Assembly (NCBI GenBank): GCA_002162875.1
Contig: MABA01000021.1
Coordinates: 62,001 to 126,000 of the forward strand
Length of the DNA: 64,000 nucleotides
DNA from: Rhodobacterales bacterium 52_120_T64
GTDB taxonomy: Bacteria; Pseudomonadota; Alphaproteobacteria; Rhodobacterales; Rhodobacteraceae
Reading direction: 5' to 3'
The translations under genes and the position numbers were made by a program. The notes beneath the pieces were generated by a model. That model ran no database searches. It was not told where the DNA came from and saw nothing but the letters and a program-made list of their open reading frames with translations. Of the stretch, positions 43,127 through 53,379 are shown piece by piece; positions within the stretch are counted from its first letter, which is position 1, and every line of letters starts with the position of its first letter.

Positions 43127-46100
43127 TTAAGCCTTGCCATATCCCCCAGCAGTCGGTGGTTGCACGATGACCGCTTCGCCTGCTTCCAGAATGGTCTGGT
43201 CACAGCCTTTCAACGTCTCCACGGTTCCGTCAATACGGCGCACTTGCGTCAAGCCCAACTGGCCGTTTTCGCCACCATCAAGACCTTTGGGGGGCAGCGT
43301 GCGGCTAGATGACAGGATCGCGCAATCCATCCGTTCCAAGAACCGAAGGGTACGTCGCGTGCCCGAACCCGCGTGCCATTTTCCCTTTCCGCCAGAGCCA
43401 TGACGAATATGAAAATCCTCTAGCAGAACCGGGTACCGGAACTCCAGAATTTCGGGGTCTGTCAGTCGGGAATTCGTCATATGCACCTGAACGGCATCCG
43501 TTCCATTAAAGCCCGGACCAGCAGGGGAGCCGGAACATATCGTCTCATAATACTGGTACGTGTCGTTGCCAAACGTCAGATTGTTCATCGTCCCCTGCGT
43601 GTTCGCCATCGCACCCAACGCCGCCAACAACGTGTTGGTAACATGTTGGGAAGTCTCAACATTTCCAGCCACAACGGCTGCGGGATATTTCGGGCGCAAC
43701 ATACAATCATCAGGAATGATGATGTTGATCGGCTTCAGACAACCAGCATTCATCGGTATGTTTCCGTCAACCATCAATCGAAACGCATACAGCACAGCCG
43801 CGCGTGCAACAGGCTCCGGTGCGTTGAAATTGCTTTCCTGCTGTGGCGAGGTTCCGGTGAAATCAACCGTCGCTTGGCGGCGTTTTTTATCCACCGAGAT
43901 CTTCAGCTTAATCACCGCGCCTTGGTCTGTGTGCGTCTCCCACTCGCTGTCTTTCAGCACGTCAATCACGCGCCGGACATTTTCCTCGGCGTTGTCCTGT
44001 ACGTGGCCCATATAGGCGTTCACGACGTCCAGACCGAACTGGTTAACCATTTTTCGCAACTCCTGAATGCCTTTTTCATTGGCGGCAATCTGGGCCTTCA
44101 AATCAGCGGTATTCTGATACGGATTCCGGCAAGGATAAGCGTGATCGGTCAGCAATGTCTGCAAGGCTTCTTCACGGAATTCGCCGCGATCAACCAGCAA
44201 GAAGTTGTCAAACAACACCCCCTCTTCGTTAACGTTTGTCGCCAACGGCGTCATAGAACCAGGAGCCGAGCCACCCACATCCGCATGATGCCCGCGCGAG
44301 GCCACATAGAACAGAATCTCGGCGCCCGCATCATCAAACACCGGTGTCACCACCGTAATATCGGGCAAATGTGTGCCGCCGTTATAGGGCGCGTTCAGCG
44401 CGAACACGTCACCGGGGCGCATCTTGCCAACGTTCTGTGCGATAATCGCCTCGACCGAGCGATCCATCGACCCAAGGTGCACCGGCATATGCGGCGCGTT
44501 CGCCACCAACGAACTGTCAGCAGCAAAAACGGCGCAGGAAAAATCCACACGTTCTTTGATATTCACCGAATAGGCGGTGTTTTGCAGTGTCACGCCCATC
44601 TGTTCGGCAATCGCCATGAACAGGTTATTGAACACCTCCAGCATCACCGGATCAGCCTCTGTTCCCAGCGCTTTGTTGCGGGCAAGTGCCACCACACGGC
44701 GCAGGATGATGTGGTCGTATTTGTTTACTTCTGCCTGCCAACCGGGTTCAACGACAACGGTCTGGTGCGGCTCGATGATCAAGGCGGGGCCGTCGAATGT
44801 CATTCCAGCGGTGAACGCCACACGATCGCGGTAAATACCGGCTTCGTACCATTCTCCATTCGCGAAGAAAGACGCCGTTTCGGTGGCTTTGGCAGTGTGT
44901 TTAACGAAGGACTGTTCCGGCTCGCTCAAGTGGGCACCACCCCCAACCGCTTCGACTTCGGCGGCTTCGATTACTACGGTTTTACCCTCGAATACGAAAC
45001 CGAATTGTTTTTTATGCGCGTCCTCGAAGGCTGCCACCATCGTAGCGGAATCCGCGAAATCTACAGCGATTGGGGAATCCGTTCCCTCGTAGCGCAGGTG
45101 CAGGCGTGGATAGGTATTGATTTCACTCAACGGCACCCCTTGATCGCGAAGCTCGTTAAGTGTCGTGGCGCGAAGCGCCTCAATCGAATTCCTGACATCG
45201 GACAGGTTTTCCGCGGTCAAAGGTTGCACAACGGATTGCGTGCGGTTGGACCGAATGTCGGCCAGCCCCATCCCGTAGGCCGACAAAATGCCCGAGTGCG
45301 GATGTACAACAACTGTCGTCATCCCCAACGCATCCGCCACCGCACAAGCGTGCTGTCCACCTGCACCGCCAAAACACGTGAGCGCATAACCGGACACATC
45401 ATACCCTCGTTGCACCGAAATTTTCTTGATCGCATTGGCCATGTTTTCGATGGCAATCGCAAGGAATCCTTCTGCCACCTGCGCGGGCGAGCGACCATCG
45501 CCGATCTCATCAGCCAAGTCGGCAAACGCCGCCTGAACGGCCTCCACATCCAGCGGTTGGTCCTGATTTTCTCCGAAAATCTTCGGGAAGTTTTCGGCTC
45601 GCAGTTTCCCGACCATCACATTTGCATCAGTCACTGCCAACGGGCCGCCACGGCGATAACATTTCGGTCCGGGATTTGCGCCAGCCGAGTCCGGCCCGAC
45701 ACTATACCGCGCCCCGTCGTAATGCAGAATAGAACCGCCACCAGCTGCAACCGTATGAATTCGCATCATTGGTGCACGCATCCGAACGCCAGCAACCTCG
45801 GTTTCAAACGCCCGCTCAAACGCGCCGTCATAATGGCAAACGTCGGTGGAGGTGCCGCCCATATCAAAGCCGATGATTTGTTCAAACCCTGCAATGGCCG
45901 ATGTCTGTACAGCACCAACAACACCGCCCGCTGGACCAGACAAGATCGCGTCCTTGCCCTGAAACAGCCCTGCAGCCGTTAACCCGCCAGACGACATCAT
46001 GAACATCAGACGCACACCGTCACCCAGCTCGCGCGCGACCTGTTGCACATAGCGCGACAGGATGGGTGACAGATACGCGTCAACAACCGTCGTATCACCG

Positions 46101-46717
46101 CGCCCGACCAGCTTCATCAATGGCGAGACCTCGTGGCTGACGGAAACTTGCGTAAAGCCAATTTCGCGCGCCACGTCGGCTACAATCTGTTCGTGTAATG
46201 GGAAGGCATAGGCGTGCATGAACACAATGGCGACTGCGCGGATACCGGCATCGAAAGCACCTTGAAGGTCAGCACGAACCGCCGCCTCGTTCGGGGCATG
46301 CTCGATTGCGCCGTCAACACGCACACGTTCGATAACTTCGATAACATCCGAATATAGAAGTTCGGGTTTGATGATCTCACGGGCGAAAATGTCAGGTCGA
46401 TCTTGATAGCCAATCGCCAGCGCATCCCGAAAACCCTTGGTGGTCACCAACAGCGTCGGATCACCCTTGCGTTCCAATAGCGCGTTTGTAGCAACGGTTG
46501 TGCCCATTTTGACGGTATCGATTGCATCCGCCAGAATAGGTTCGCCCTGTTTCAAACCGATCAGATCACGAATTCCTTGAATGGCCGCATCAGGATACGC
46601 CTCGGGATTTTCGGACAACAACTTGTGTGCAACGATTTCACCTTCCGGAGTACGCGCCACAATATCGGTAAATGTGCCACCGCGATCAATCCAAAAGTCC
46701 CATTGTTTTTGGCTCAT
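43127..46717 (-). CDS. 5-oxoprolinase / hydantoinase, fused HyuA-HyuB
   Basis: A 1196-residue ATP-dependent hydrolase with both halves in one chain: the HyuA-type ATPase part (about 1-690, [11 protein letters not shown] at residues 10-20 and [12 protein letters not shown] near 280) and the HyuB-type part (about 700-1190, with PVHLGSM and [14 protein letters not shown]). This is the usual length of 5-oxoprolinase, which opens 5-oxoproline to glutamate; hydantoin-type substrates are possible. I chose the ATG at 46717 with GGAGAG upstream; the frame further upstream crosses the previous gene's end. It lies 76 bases downstream of the flavin monooxygenase gene in an apparent operon. Confidence 0.87.
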   Translation of the reverse strand: MSQKQWDFWIDRGGTFTDIVARTPEGEIVAHKLLSENPEAYPDAAIQGIRDLIGLKQGEPILADAIDTVKMGTTVATNALLERKGDPTLLVTTKGFRDALAIGYQDRPDIFAREIIKPELLYSDVIEVIERVRVDGAIEHAPNEAAVRADLQGAFDAGIRAVAIVFMHAYAFPLHEQIVADVAREIGFTQVSVSHEVSPLMKLVGRGDTTVVDAYLSPILSRYVQQVARELGDGVRLMFMMSSGGLTAAGLFQGKDAILSGPAGGVVGAVQTSAIAGFEQIIGFDMGGTSTDVCHYDGAFERAFETEVAGVRMRAPMMRIHTVAAGGGSILHYDGARYSVGPDSAGANPGPKCYRRGGPLAVTDANVMVGKLRAENFPKIFGENQDQPLDVEAVQAAFADLADEIGDGRSPAQVAEGFLAIAIENMANAIKKISVQRGYDVSGYALTCFGGAGGQHACAVADALGMTTVVVHPHSGILSAYGMGLADIRSNRTQSVVQPLTAENLSDVRNSIEALRATTLNELRDQGVPLSEINTYPRLHLRYEGTDSPIAVDFADSATMVAAFEDAHKKQFGFVFEGKTVVIEAAEVEAVGGGAHLSEPEQSFVKHTAKATETASFFANGEWYEAGIYRDRVAFTAGMTFDGPALIIEPHQTVVVEPGWQAEVNKYDHIILRRVVALARNKALGTEADPVMLEVFNNLFMAIAEQMGVTLQNTAYSVNIKERVDFSCAVFAADSSLVANAPHMPVHLGSMDRSVEAIIAQNVGKMRPGDVFALNAPYNGGTHLPDITVVTPVFDDAGAEILFYVASRGHHADVGGSAPGSMTPLATNVNEEGVLFDNFLLVDRGEFREEALQTLLTDHAYPCRNPYQNTADLKAQIAANEKGIQELRKMVNQFGLDVVNAYMGHVQDNAEENVRRVIDVLKDSEWETHTDQGAVIKLKISVDKKRRQATVDFTGTSPQQESNFNAPEPVARAAVLYAFRLMVDGNIPMNAGCLKPINIIIPDDCMLRPKYPAAVVAGNVETSQHVTNTLLAALGAMANTQGTMNNLTFGNDTYQYYETICSGSPAGPGFNGTDAVQVHMTNSRLTDPEILEFRYPVLLEDFHIRHGSGGKGKWHAGSGTRRTLRFLERMDCAILSSSRTLPPKGLDGGENGQLGLTQVRRIDGTVETLKGCDQTILEAGEAVIVQPPTAGGYGKA

Positions 46718-46793
46718 AACACTCTCCGAATCCTTGAGGGAACCGTTCAAGAGAACGGCCTTGCTCACACACCTACATTTTGCCGACAAATTG

Positions 46794-47957
46794 TCAACGT
46801 TGTAGATCGAGCTTTGTAACGTCCTCGCCATAAAGCCAATCAAACCGGCCCAGCAGCGCAGAGGGCGCCAGCCGTGAAATGACTTTCAGCCCCGCGTGAG
46901 CAACTAAACGCGACGGTCCGCTGTTCAAATGATACGCCGTAGCATTTGAGGCTGCCGCCTTTTGTACCCGCGTCGCCCGCGGCTTGCAAATACGCTCGTA
47001 TGCGCGCAAACCTTCTGTCACACCGGAGCGGTCCAATTCACGCGCCAGAACCCATGCATCTTCCAGTGCCATCACCGCCCCTTGCGCCAGATATGGCAAC
47101 ATCGGATGGCAGGCATCTCCAACTAGCGCGATATTATCCTTGGTCCACTGTGGCAGGTACGGATGATTGAACAGCCCCCAGAGGAATGTTTCATCAACGG
47201 CGTTCAAAATGGACTGTACATCCTGCCCAGCCCCTGAAAATGCGCGGCGCAGGTTTTCAGGATCGTCGGGAATGTTCCAACCCTCATCAGCCCAGCTGTT
47301 CCGCTCCTCCACTGCCACAAAATTGATGATGGTGCCGCCGCGCATCGGATACGTCACTAAATGCCGCCCCGGGCCCATGTACACGGTCGCAGCGTTCTTC
47401 ACCGCGCCTTTGGGCAGTGTTTCTGCCGGAATAATCCCGCGCCACGCGACCTGCCCCGTGAAACTTGCAGGTTGGCCACCAAAAACCTCGGAGCGGGTGG
47501 CAGACCGTACACCGTCAGCAGCTATCACAACCGAAGCCGAGATATCCTTGATCGTATCAACCTGTCGACCCAGACGGATATCAACACCGGCAGCGCGTGC
47601 CCCATCCGACAGAACGGTCAGCAGATCAGCGCGGTGAAACTGCCAGTAAGGTCGCCCCCACCGCTGCACTGCGGCCTGCCCCATCGGCAACCGCGCGACT
47701 TCACCGCCCGAGGCCATGTCCAGCAACTCCACCGCATCGGGCACGTTCGCAACAGCTGCAGCCGTCTCGCGCAAACCCAACGCCTCCAACACGGCAACCC
47801 CGTTTGGGCCGACCTGCAAACCTGCCCCAACCTCGCCCAACTCGGTCGCTTGTTCCAGCACAGTCACGACTGCCCCACGTTGTGCCAAAGCAGTTGCCGA
47901 AGCCAAGCCGGCGATACCGCCGCCCAAAACCGTTATTTCCTCGTCTCTAATGCTCAT
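46794..47957 (-). CDS. FAD-dependent monooxygenase (salicylate-hydroxylase-like)
   Basis: A 387-residue group A flavoprotein monooxygenase. The N-terminal dinucleotide motif is [11 protein letters not shown] (11-21), the DG-type motif [13 protein letters not shown] lies near 150, and the second FAD motif [15 protein letters not shown] near 285. This layout matches salicylate and 3-hydroxybenzoate hydroxylases, which hydroxylate aromatic acids with NADH and oxygen. It overlaps the CoA-transferase-like gene by four bases. Neighbours do not identify the aromatic or other substrate. Confidence 0.85.
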   Translation of the reverse strand: MSIRDEEITVLGGGIAGLASATALAQRGAVVTVLEQATELGEVGAGLQVGPNGVAVLEALGLRETAAAVANVPDAVELLDMASGGEVARLPMGQAAVQRWGRPYWQFHRADLLTVLSDGARAAGVDIRLGRQVDTIKDISASVVIAADGVRSATRSEVFGGQPASFTGQVAWRGIIPAETLPKGAVKNAATVYMGPGRHLVTYPMRGGTIINFVAVEERNSWADEGWNIPDDPENLRRAFSGAGQDVQSILNAVDETFLWGLFNHPYLPQWTKDNIALVGDACHPMLPYLAQGAVMALEDAWVLARELDRSGVTEGLRAYERICKPRATRVQKAAASNATAYHLNSGPSRLVAHAGLKVISRLAPSALLGRFDWLYGEDVTKLDLQR

Positions 47958-49096
47958 GATTGCCGAACGACGCCCTTTTCTTCCAGTGAGGTAATCTGGT
48001 CGGTTGAATACCCTGCATTCGCAAGAACCGAACGTGTATCCCCCCCATCCCGTGGCAAACGTGTATCAATCGCGCCAGAGCTACCCGAAAAGACCGGAGC
48101 CTTCGCCGGATGCCTCAAACCACCCATTTCCTGCAACGCCCCACGCGCCTGCATATGGGGATGCTCAGCCGCCTCGTTGTAACTCAACACTGGCGTGACG
48201 CAGGCATCGGTGCCGTCAAAAACCTTCACCCAACCCGCTTGCTTCTCTTTTGCAAAAATACTCATTAACAATTCTGCCTGCCGCGCATGCTGCGTTTCAT
48301 CGTGTTGCGCACCATATTCCTCTGGCGTCAAATCCAGAACTGCTAACATCGCGGCCAAAAACTGCGGTTCGATACAACCGACGGCCATGTATTTCCCGTC
48401 TGACGTTTCATAACAGCGATAATAGGGCGCGGCGCCGTCCAGCCAATTGGCCCCGCGCTCGGGTGTCCACCTGTCCGCAGCGTCCAGCCCGTGAAAAAAG
48501 CCCATCATGGAATTCACACCGTCTGTAATCGCCGCATCAACGACCTGCCCTTGCCCCGTCGTTTTTGCCTCCAGTAATGCGGCCAAAATCCCCATTGCCA
48601 GAAATAGCGAACCGCCACCAAAATCCCCGACAAGATTTAGCGGTGGAAACGGTGGCTGATCGGCAGGGCCCATCGCCTGCAACGCGCCTGTTAGCGAAAG
48701 GTAATTGATGTCGTGCCCTGCCATCATCGCATAAGGGCCGGATTGTCCCCATCCCGTCATGCGCCCGTAAACCAGCGCTGGATTGCGCGTATGGCAAACA
48801 TCAGGGCCAAGACCAAGGCGTTCCATAACACCGGGGCGGTTGCCTTCAATCAACGCATCGGAAGTCGCAATCAAATCCAGTGCGAGGGCTTTGCCTTCAT
48901 CAGATTTCAAATCAACTATAATGGACTTTTTGCCACGGCGGTCGGGCGCATTTTCCAGCGCAATTGCGCTGCGTTTGGGGCGATCCACAACCGTTACTTC
49001 GGCGCCCATATCGGCCAGCAATTGCCCACAATACGGGCCGGGTCCGATCCCTGCAAATTCCAGAACTTTCACACCATCGAGAGGGCCATTAACCAT
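47954..49096 (-). CDS. CaiB/BaiF family protein, alpha-methylacyl-CoA racemase-like
   Basis: A 380-residue member of the family III CoA-transferase fold. The segment MMAGHDINYLSLTGAL near residue 125 carries the His-Asp pattern typical of alpha-methylacyl-CoA racemases, and the start GVKVLEFAGIGPGPYCG is family-typical. It would epimerise 2-methylacyl-CoA thioesters or transfer CoA. It is the first gene of a minus-strand set with a flavin monooxygenase and an oxoprolinase. The GGAG ribosome-binding site is part of a small hairpin (CTCCAT/ATGGAG, 49105-49121). Confidence 0.83.
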   Translation of the reverse strand: MVNGPLDGVKVLEFAGIGPGPYCGQLLADMGAEVTVVDRPKRSAIALENAPDRRGKKSIIVDLKSDEGKALALDLIATSDALIEGNRPGVMERLGLGPDVCHTRNPALVYGRMTGWGQSGPYAMMAGHDINYLSLTGALQAMGPADQPPFPPLNLVGDFGGGSLFLAMGILAALLEAKTTGQGQVVDAAITDGVNSMMGFFHGLDAADRWTPERGANWLDGAAPYYRCYETSDGKYMAVGCIEPQFLAAMLAVLDLTPEEYGAQHDETQHARQAELLMSIFAKEKQAGWVKVFDGTDACVTPVLSYNEAAEHPHMQARGALQEMGGLRHPAKAPVFSGSSGAIDTRLPRDGGDTRSVLANAGYSTDQITSLEEKGVVRQS

Positions 49097-49128
49097 ATCA
49101 TAATCTCCATTTCAGATGGAGTTTGGGC

Positions 49129-49154
49129 AAAAAGAAAGGGGCCGTAAAGCCCCT
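49129..49154 (-). terminator. Rho-independent terminator after dksA
   Basis: On the minus strand AGGGGC (complement of 49149-49154) pairs with GCCCCT (complement of 49137-49142) around a six-base loop and is followed by TTCTTTTT. It lies about 30 bases after the dksA stop and separates it from the CaiB-family gene. Confidence 0.75.
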
Positions 49155-49183
49155 CTCTCAAAGTCTCGTGAATTACGCTGCGA

Positions 49184-49609
49184 TCAGTCGTCGCGGTGCA
49201 CTCTTTCTTTACGCTCGTGACGCTCTTGCGCCTCAAGGGAATAGGTCGCGATTGGGCGTGCATCCAGACGCTTTAGCGAAATCGGCTCGCCGGTATCATC
49301 ACAATACCCGTAGGATCCATCTTCAATCCGGCGCAACGCCGCGTCGATCTTTGACACAACTTTGCGTTCCCGATCCCGTGTACGCAATTCTAGCGCACGG
49401 TCTGTTTCTTCAGAAGCGCGGTCGGCAACATCCGGGATGTTGCGTGTGCCTTCTTGCATATGCTCGATTGTGCCGCGCGTTTCTTCCAGAATGGAAGTTT
49501 TCCACGCCGTCAACTTCTGACGAAAATACTCCGTCTGGCGTTCATTCATAAATGGTTCGTCTTCGGCTGGATGATAGTCTGCATCCAATATAGTTTCCGC
49601 TTTCATCAA
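49184..49609 (-). CDS. dksA: DksA/TraR family RNA polymerase regulator, cysteine-poor
   Basis: A 141-residue DksA-type protein that works with ppGpp in the RNA polymerase secondary channel. Residues 25-95 form the coiled coil; the tip has Asp63 and Ala65 (DVADRAS), matching the essential D-x-A tip of E. coli DksA. The zinc finger at about 100-125 has only one cysteine, Cys103 in GYCDDTGEPI; the other three positions are Thr/Gly, Ser and Ala-type residues. Cysteine-poor but functional DksA is described for Rhodobacter sphaeroides. A strong terminator follows. Confidence 0.88.
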   Translation of the reverse strand: MMKAETILDADYHPAEDEPFMNERQTEYFRQKLTAWKTSILEETRGTIEHMQEGTRNIPDVADRASEETDRALELRTRDRERKVVSKIDAALRRIEDGSYGYCDDTGEPISLKRLDARPIATYSLEAQERHERKERVHRDD

Positions 49610-49797
49610 GTTTCCCCCAACTAGATAGTGGGCGCATCATCAAGGTCCCCTTACCCTCAAAGCAACGCCACAATTCGCGTTATGAGGGTGCATTACATAA
49701 CTTTTGAAGGAATGTCACGCACAACATATGCCGCTTTTCACTAAAGTTGCTGAATGCTAGTGTTCGTCCCGAAATGAATCGAATAATGGTGAAAAAA

Positions 49798-50637
49798 ATG
49801 CGCTTTAACGGCACAGACGACTACGTTGCAACCGACGACCTGAAAGTGGCTGTTAACGCAGCTATTGCACTGGAACGCCCACTTTTGGTCAAAGGAGAGC
49901 CTGGAACAGGCAAAACCGAGCTGGCCCGCCAGATTTCTGATGCCTTGGGTGTGGAGATGCTGGAGTGGAACATCAAGTCCACCACTAAAGCGCAGCAAGG
50001 CCTCTACGAGTACGACGCCGTTTCGCGCCTGCGTGATTCGCAGTTGGGTGATGACCGGGTGAATGACGTCCGGAACTACATCAAACAGGGCAAACTCTGG
50101 CAGGCTTTCACGGCTCATGAGCGAGTCGTATTGCTGATCGATGAAATCGACAAAGCGGACATCGAGTTTCCTAACGACCTGTTACAAGAGCTCGATAAAA
50201 TGGAATTCTATGTTTACGAAACTGGCGAGACCGTCGTAGCCAAGCACCGCCCGATAATTATCATCACTTCCAACAACGAAAAAGAGTTGCCGGATGCGTT
50301 CCTGCGCCGCTGCTTCTTCCACTTCATCCGGTTTCCGGACAGCGAAACGATGCAAAAAATCGTTGATGTCCACTTCCCGAATATAAAGCGGGATTTACTT
50401 GAAGAAGCACTAACGCAATTCTACAAAATTCGCGAAACCCCGAACCTTAAGAAGAAACCTTCGACGAGCGAGGTTCTGGACTGGTTGAAACTGTTATTGA
50501 GCGAAGACCTGAGTGCCGAAGTGTTGCGCAAAGATGCCACGATTAACCTTCCGAAGATGCACGGCGCATTGCTGAAGAACGAACAAGACGTACATCTATT
50601 TGAACGTCTTGCGTTTGCTGCGAGGAACCACCGATGA
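49798..50637 (+). CDS. MoxR family AAA+ ATPase
   Basis: A 279-residue MoxR-type ATPase. Walker A GEPGTGKT lies near residue 36, Walker B VVLLIDEID near 110, and sensor 1 ITSNNEKELPDAFLRRCFFH near 160, the RCFFH ending being typical of this subgroup. Start choice is uncertain: ATG 49798 matches the family's beginning (MRFNGTDDYVATDDL), while ATG 49786 and 49774 are in frame upstream. MoxR proteins work with VWA-domain partners in metal-centre maturation and complex assembly; such a partner is encoded at 52195. Its stop overlaps the GNAT start (ATGA). Confidence 0.88.
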   Translation: MRFNGTDDYVATDDLKVAVNAAIALERPLLVKGEPGTGKTELARQISDALGVEMLEWNIKSTTKAQQGLYEYDAVSRLRDSQLGDDRVNDVRNYIKQGKLWQAFTAHERVVLLIDEIDKADIEFPNDLLQELDKMEFYVYETGETVVAKHRPIIIITSNNEKELPDAFLRRCFFHFIRFPDSETMQKIVDVHFPNIKRDLLEEALTQFYKIRETPNLKKKPSTSEVLDWLKLLLSEDLSAEVLRKDATINLPKMHGALLKNEQDVHLFERLAFAARNHR

Positions 50638-51074
50638 CCTTAACCATACGCCCCCTTATTGCAGACGACGAAGCAGAGTGGCGCGTTCTTTGGACTGGGT
50701 ACCTGGAGTATTACGAAACGACTGTGCCTGAGGAGGTGTACCAATCCTCTTTTGCGCGGATGCTTTCACACGAAGACGGCGAGTTCCACGGCATGGTCGC
50801 CGAGTTGGACGGCAAACTGGTTGGCCTCGTGCATTACCTTTTCCACCGTCACGGCTGGAAAGTCGAAAACGTCTGTTATTTGCAAGATCTTTACACCGAC
50901 CCAACCGTACGGGGCAAAAGCATCGGGCGGGCTTTGATCGAAGCAACCTACAAAGCCGCCGACGAAGCTGTTGCGCCAGCGGTCTATTGGCTGACCCAAG
51001 ACTTCAACGAGGCAGGCCGTCGCTTGTATGACCGTGTCGGGCAGCTAACCCCTTTCATTAAATATTCACGTTAG
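50634..51074 (+). CDS. GNAT family N-acetyltransferase
   Basis: A 146-residue acetyltransferase of the GNAT fold. The acetyl-CoA binding loop is in LYTDPTVRGKSIGRALIEA near residues 85-105, and the FNEAGRRLYDRVG near 122-134 is typical of the C-terminal part. The substrate is unknown. The start codon overlaps the MoxR stop by four bases, so translation is coupled. Its place between a MoxR ATPase and a kinase-like protein is unusual and may point to modification of a shared target. Confidence 0.87.
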   Translation: MTLTIRPLIADDEAEWRVLWTGYLEYYETTVPEEVYQSSFARMLSHEDGEFHGMVAELDGKLVGLVHYLFHRHGWKVENVCYLQDLYTDPTVRGKSIGRALIEATYKAADEAVAPAVYWLTQDFNEAGRRLYDRVGQLTPFIKYSR

Positions 51075-51079
51075 AATGG

Positions 51080-52015
51080 ATGAGAACCAAACCCGATATT
51101 TCAGCGATTTTAGCAAAGCTAGGTGACCAGCTTGTCGCAGCTGAGCAGATTGACGGCGGCGCAACAAGCGACGTGTGGAAGGTTCGCACGAACCGCAGGG
51201 TATATGCGCTTAAAATTCTGAACGAGTGCGGGGCGGCTGCGAATCTGACACTCGATGTCCACCTTCGAAAAAACCTGTCAGCGGGTGGGGCATTTGTGGC
51301 CGCGCCAGTCTTGAGTTCCGAAGGTTTCCCGAACATGTCCGGCGCGGCTTGGGTATTGGATGAATTTGTTGCGGGTGAGCATCCGGCTCGCGGTGAACTT
51401 CACAAGCTGACCTGTCTGGATCTGGGGAAGACTCTGGCGATTTTGCACGACATTCCTGTAAGCGACTTTGGCGCCCCGCAATTGACAGGCTCATTGATTT
51501 CTGGCGAACAGGAAAACGTGTTCAGTGGACTTGCCACCCGGTTTACCAACCCGCTTCCGATTGAAACCCCACCGGCTTTCGAATTATCGCGGGAACTTTG
51601 GCTGAAAACTCTTCCCTATCTCGTTAGAATTCGCGAAATCCTATCGACCAGCTCCGGTGTGTTATGCCACAGCGACTTGCACGACCGGCAAATGATTATT
51701 GCGAATAACCGCCTTGCAGCGCTAATCGACTTTGGTGACGCAACTATAGGTGATTACCGCTGGGACTTCGGTTCGCTATTATATTTTCACGGACCGAGGG
51801 TGCTGGCAGATACGGTCAAAGGATATGAGCCAGACGGCACCCTGCAAGCCAAGTTGATCGACAGCGCACACGTGTTTTCAATCGGTATTGCCATGCACAT
51901 CGGTGCACGGTCCTTGCTACCGGGTAAAGCCCATCGCTTGAAAGTGGCCACTGTGCATTTGAACAAAACTCTCGTATATCTCGAGCAAAATAGACAGCAT
52001 CTACAAACAGATTAG
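51080..52015 (+). CDS. APH-family phosphotransferase / kinase-like protein
   Basis: A 311-residue aminoglycoside-phosphotransferase-like kinase. The N-lobe has GGATSDVWKVRTNRRVYALKIL at about 25-48 with the ATP-anchoring Lys, the catalytic loop reads VLCHSDLHDRQMII near 195, and the metal-binding Asp is in LIDFGDATIGDY near 212. All kinase elements are present, so it is probably active on a small molecule, not necessarily an antibiotic. It starts five bases after the GNAT stop and is followed after eight bases by a small membrane protein. Confidence 0.82.
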   Translation: MRTKPDISAILAKLGDQLVAAEQIDGGATSDVWKVRTNRRVYALKILNECGAAANLTLDVHLRKNLSAGGAFVAAPVLSSEGFPNMSGAAWVLDEFVAGEHPARGELHKLTCLDLGKTLAILHDIPVSDFGAPQLTGSLISGEQENVFSGLATRFTNPLPIETPPAFELSRELWLKTLPYLVRIREILSTSSGVLCHSDLHDRQMIIANNRLAALIDFGDATIGDYRWDFGSLLYFHGPRVLADTVKGYEPDGTLQAKLIDSAHVFSIGIAMHIGARSLLPGKAHRLKVATVHLNKTLVYLEQNRQHLQTD

Positions 52016-52023
52016 GAAATCAC

Positions 52024-52194
52024 ATGGTACTAGCAATTATCGGCGCCATCCTTGGCGCTATCCTTGGCTGGCTTAACGCCGCTAAACGCGACGGGAATAC
52101 AGCTGACAAACTGCAATACGCAGTGGCTTACGGCATCGCGTTGCTGCTTGTGGGCTACTTCATCGCTCTGTTTATGGCAAAATCGGGTATCTAG
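52024..52194 (+). CDS. 56-residue membrane protein
   Basis: A short gene with a glycine-zipper-like first helix (AIIGAILGAILGWL), a polar middle (NAAKRDGNTADKLQY) and a second helix (YGIALLLVGYFIALFM). It begins eight bases after the kinase stop and its TAG is directly followed by the ATG of the VWA gene, so it is surely part of this operon. I do not recognise a named family. Position next to a VWA protein suggests a membrane anchor or small partner for the MoxR-VWA pair. Confidence 0.75.
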   Translation: MVLAIIGAILGAILGWLNAAKRDGNTADKLQYAVAYGIALLLVGYFIALFMAKSGI

Positions 52195-53379
52195 ATGTTC
52201 CTCCAGTTTTTCACGAATCTACGGGACGCTAAAGTACCCGTATCACTGCGGGAGTATCTTAGCTTTCTCAAAGCGATGGACGCTTCGCTGGTCTTGTACG
52301 ACGTGGACGGGTTTTACTACCTCGCCCGTACAATCATGGTGAAAGACGAACGGAACCTCGACAAATTCGATCAAGCGTTTTCCGCGACCTTCAGCGGGTT
52401 GGATGCGATGACAGTTGAAGACATCATGAATGCCGTAGACGTGCCTGAAGAATGGATCCGTAAGTTGGCGGAAAAGACACTGTCGAAAGAAGAAATGGCG
52501 GAAGTCGAGGCGCTCGGCGGGTTTGATAAGTTGATGGAGACTTTGAAACAACGTCTAGCAGAGCAGGAAAAACGACATCAAGGCGGGTCCAAATGGATCG
52601 GCACCGCTGGCACCTCGCCGTTCGGAGCCTACGGTTATAACCCTGAGGGTATCCGCATTGGTCAACATGAAAGTCGACATCAGCGGGCGGTAAAGGTTTG
52701 GGATAAACGCGAGTTCCGAAATCTGGACGACAGCGTCGAGTTAGGTACGCGCAACATCAAAGTCGCCCTAAAACGCCTGCGCCGCTGGGCTCGTGAGGGG
52801 GCAGATGACGAGCTGGATCTGGATGGCACGATCCGCGCGACCGCAGAACACGGCTATATCGATATCAAGACACGGCCAGAACGGCGCAATAACGTTAAGG
52901 TATTGCTGTTTCTGGACATCGGTGGTTCGATGGATGCGCATATCCAGTTGGTCGAGGAACTGTTTTCAGCAGCAAAAACCGAGTTCAAACATCTAGAGCA
53001 CTACTATTTTCACAACTGCCTTTACGAGGGGGTTTGGAAAGATAATGCTCGTCGTTGGACAGACCAGATATCGACATGGGATGTACTGCACACCTATGGT
53101 TCAGATTACAAATGCATCTTTGTAGGCGACGCAGCAATGTCGCCTTACGAGATCGCCTATCGTGGTGGCGCAAGCGAACATTACAACGAAGAACCTGGCG
53201 AGACATGGCTGACCCGCGCCCGTGAACAATGGCCGGATCACATCTGGATTAATCCGACACAGCAAGATTATTGGCAATATACCCATTCGATCAGTATGAT
53301 CCGCGAGATATTTCAAAACCGGATGTTCCCGATGACGCTGAAAGGCATCGAGGGGGCGATGAAAGAGCTTGGACGATGA
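52195..53379 (+). CDS. CoxE-like VWA domain protein
   Basis: A 394-residue protein of the VWA/CoxE type. Residues 1-200 are a helical region rich in charged residues; residues 232-390 form the von Willebrand A domain. The MIDAS motif reads D241-I-G-G-S245-M-D, so the first Ser of the canonical DxSxS is Gly, a variant I associate with this subgroup. Such proteins act with MoxR ATPases, as CoxD/CoxE do in CO dehydrogenase maturation. No molybdenum or other cofactor enzyme is encoded nearby, so the client is unknown. It ends in a four-base overlap with the next gene. Confidence 0.85.
   Translation: MFLQFFTNLRDAKVPVSLREYLSFLKAMDASLVLYDVDGFYYLARTIMVKDERNLDKFDQAFSATFSGLDAMTVEDIMNAVDVPEEWIRKLAEKTLSKEEMAEVEALGGFDKLMETLKQRLAEQEKRHQGGSKWIGTAGTSPFGAYGYNPEGIRIGQHESRHQRAVKVWDKREFRNLDDSVELGTRNIKVALKRLRRWAREGADDELDLDGTIRATAEHGYIDIKTRPERRNNVKVLLFLDIGGSMDAHIQLVEELFSAAKTEFKHLEHYYFHNCLYEGVWKDNARRWTDQISTWDVLHTYGSDYKCIFVGDAAMSPYEIAYRGGASEHYNEEPGETWLTRAREQWPDHIWINPTQQDYWQYTHSISMIREIFQNRMFPMTLKGIEGAMKELGR

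Noticed and set aside
43481-45982. Long plus-strand open frame of 833 codons
   Set aside because: It lies wholly antisense to the 5-oxoprolinase gene, has a low-complexity Arg/His-rich sequence with no domain, and reflects codon bias of the real gene.
51080-52015. Aminoglycoside resistance gene
   Set aside because: Only the general APH kinase fold can be seen; context is a housekeeping-like operon with no resistance or mobile genes.
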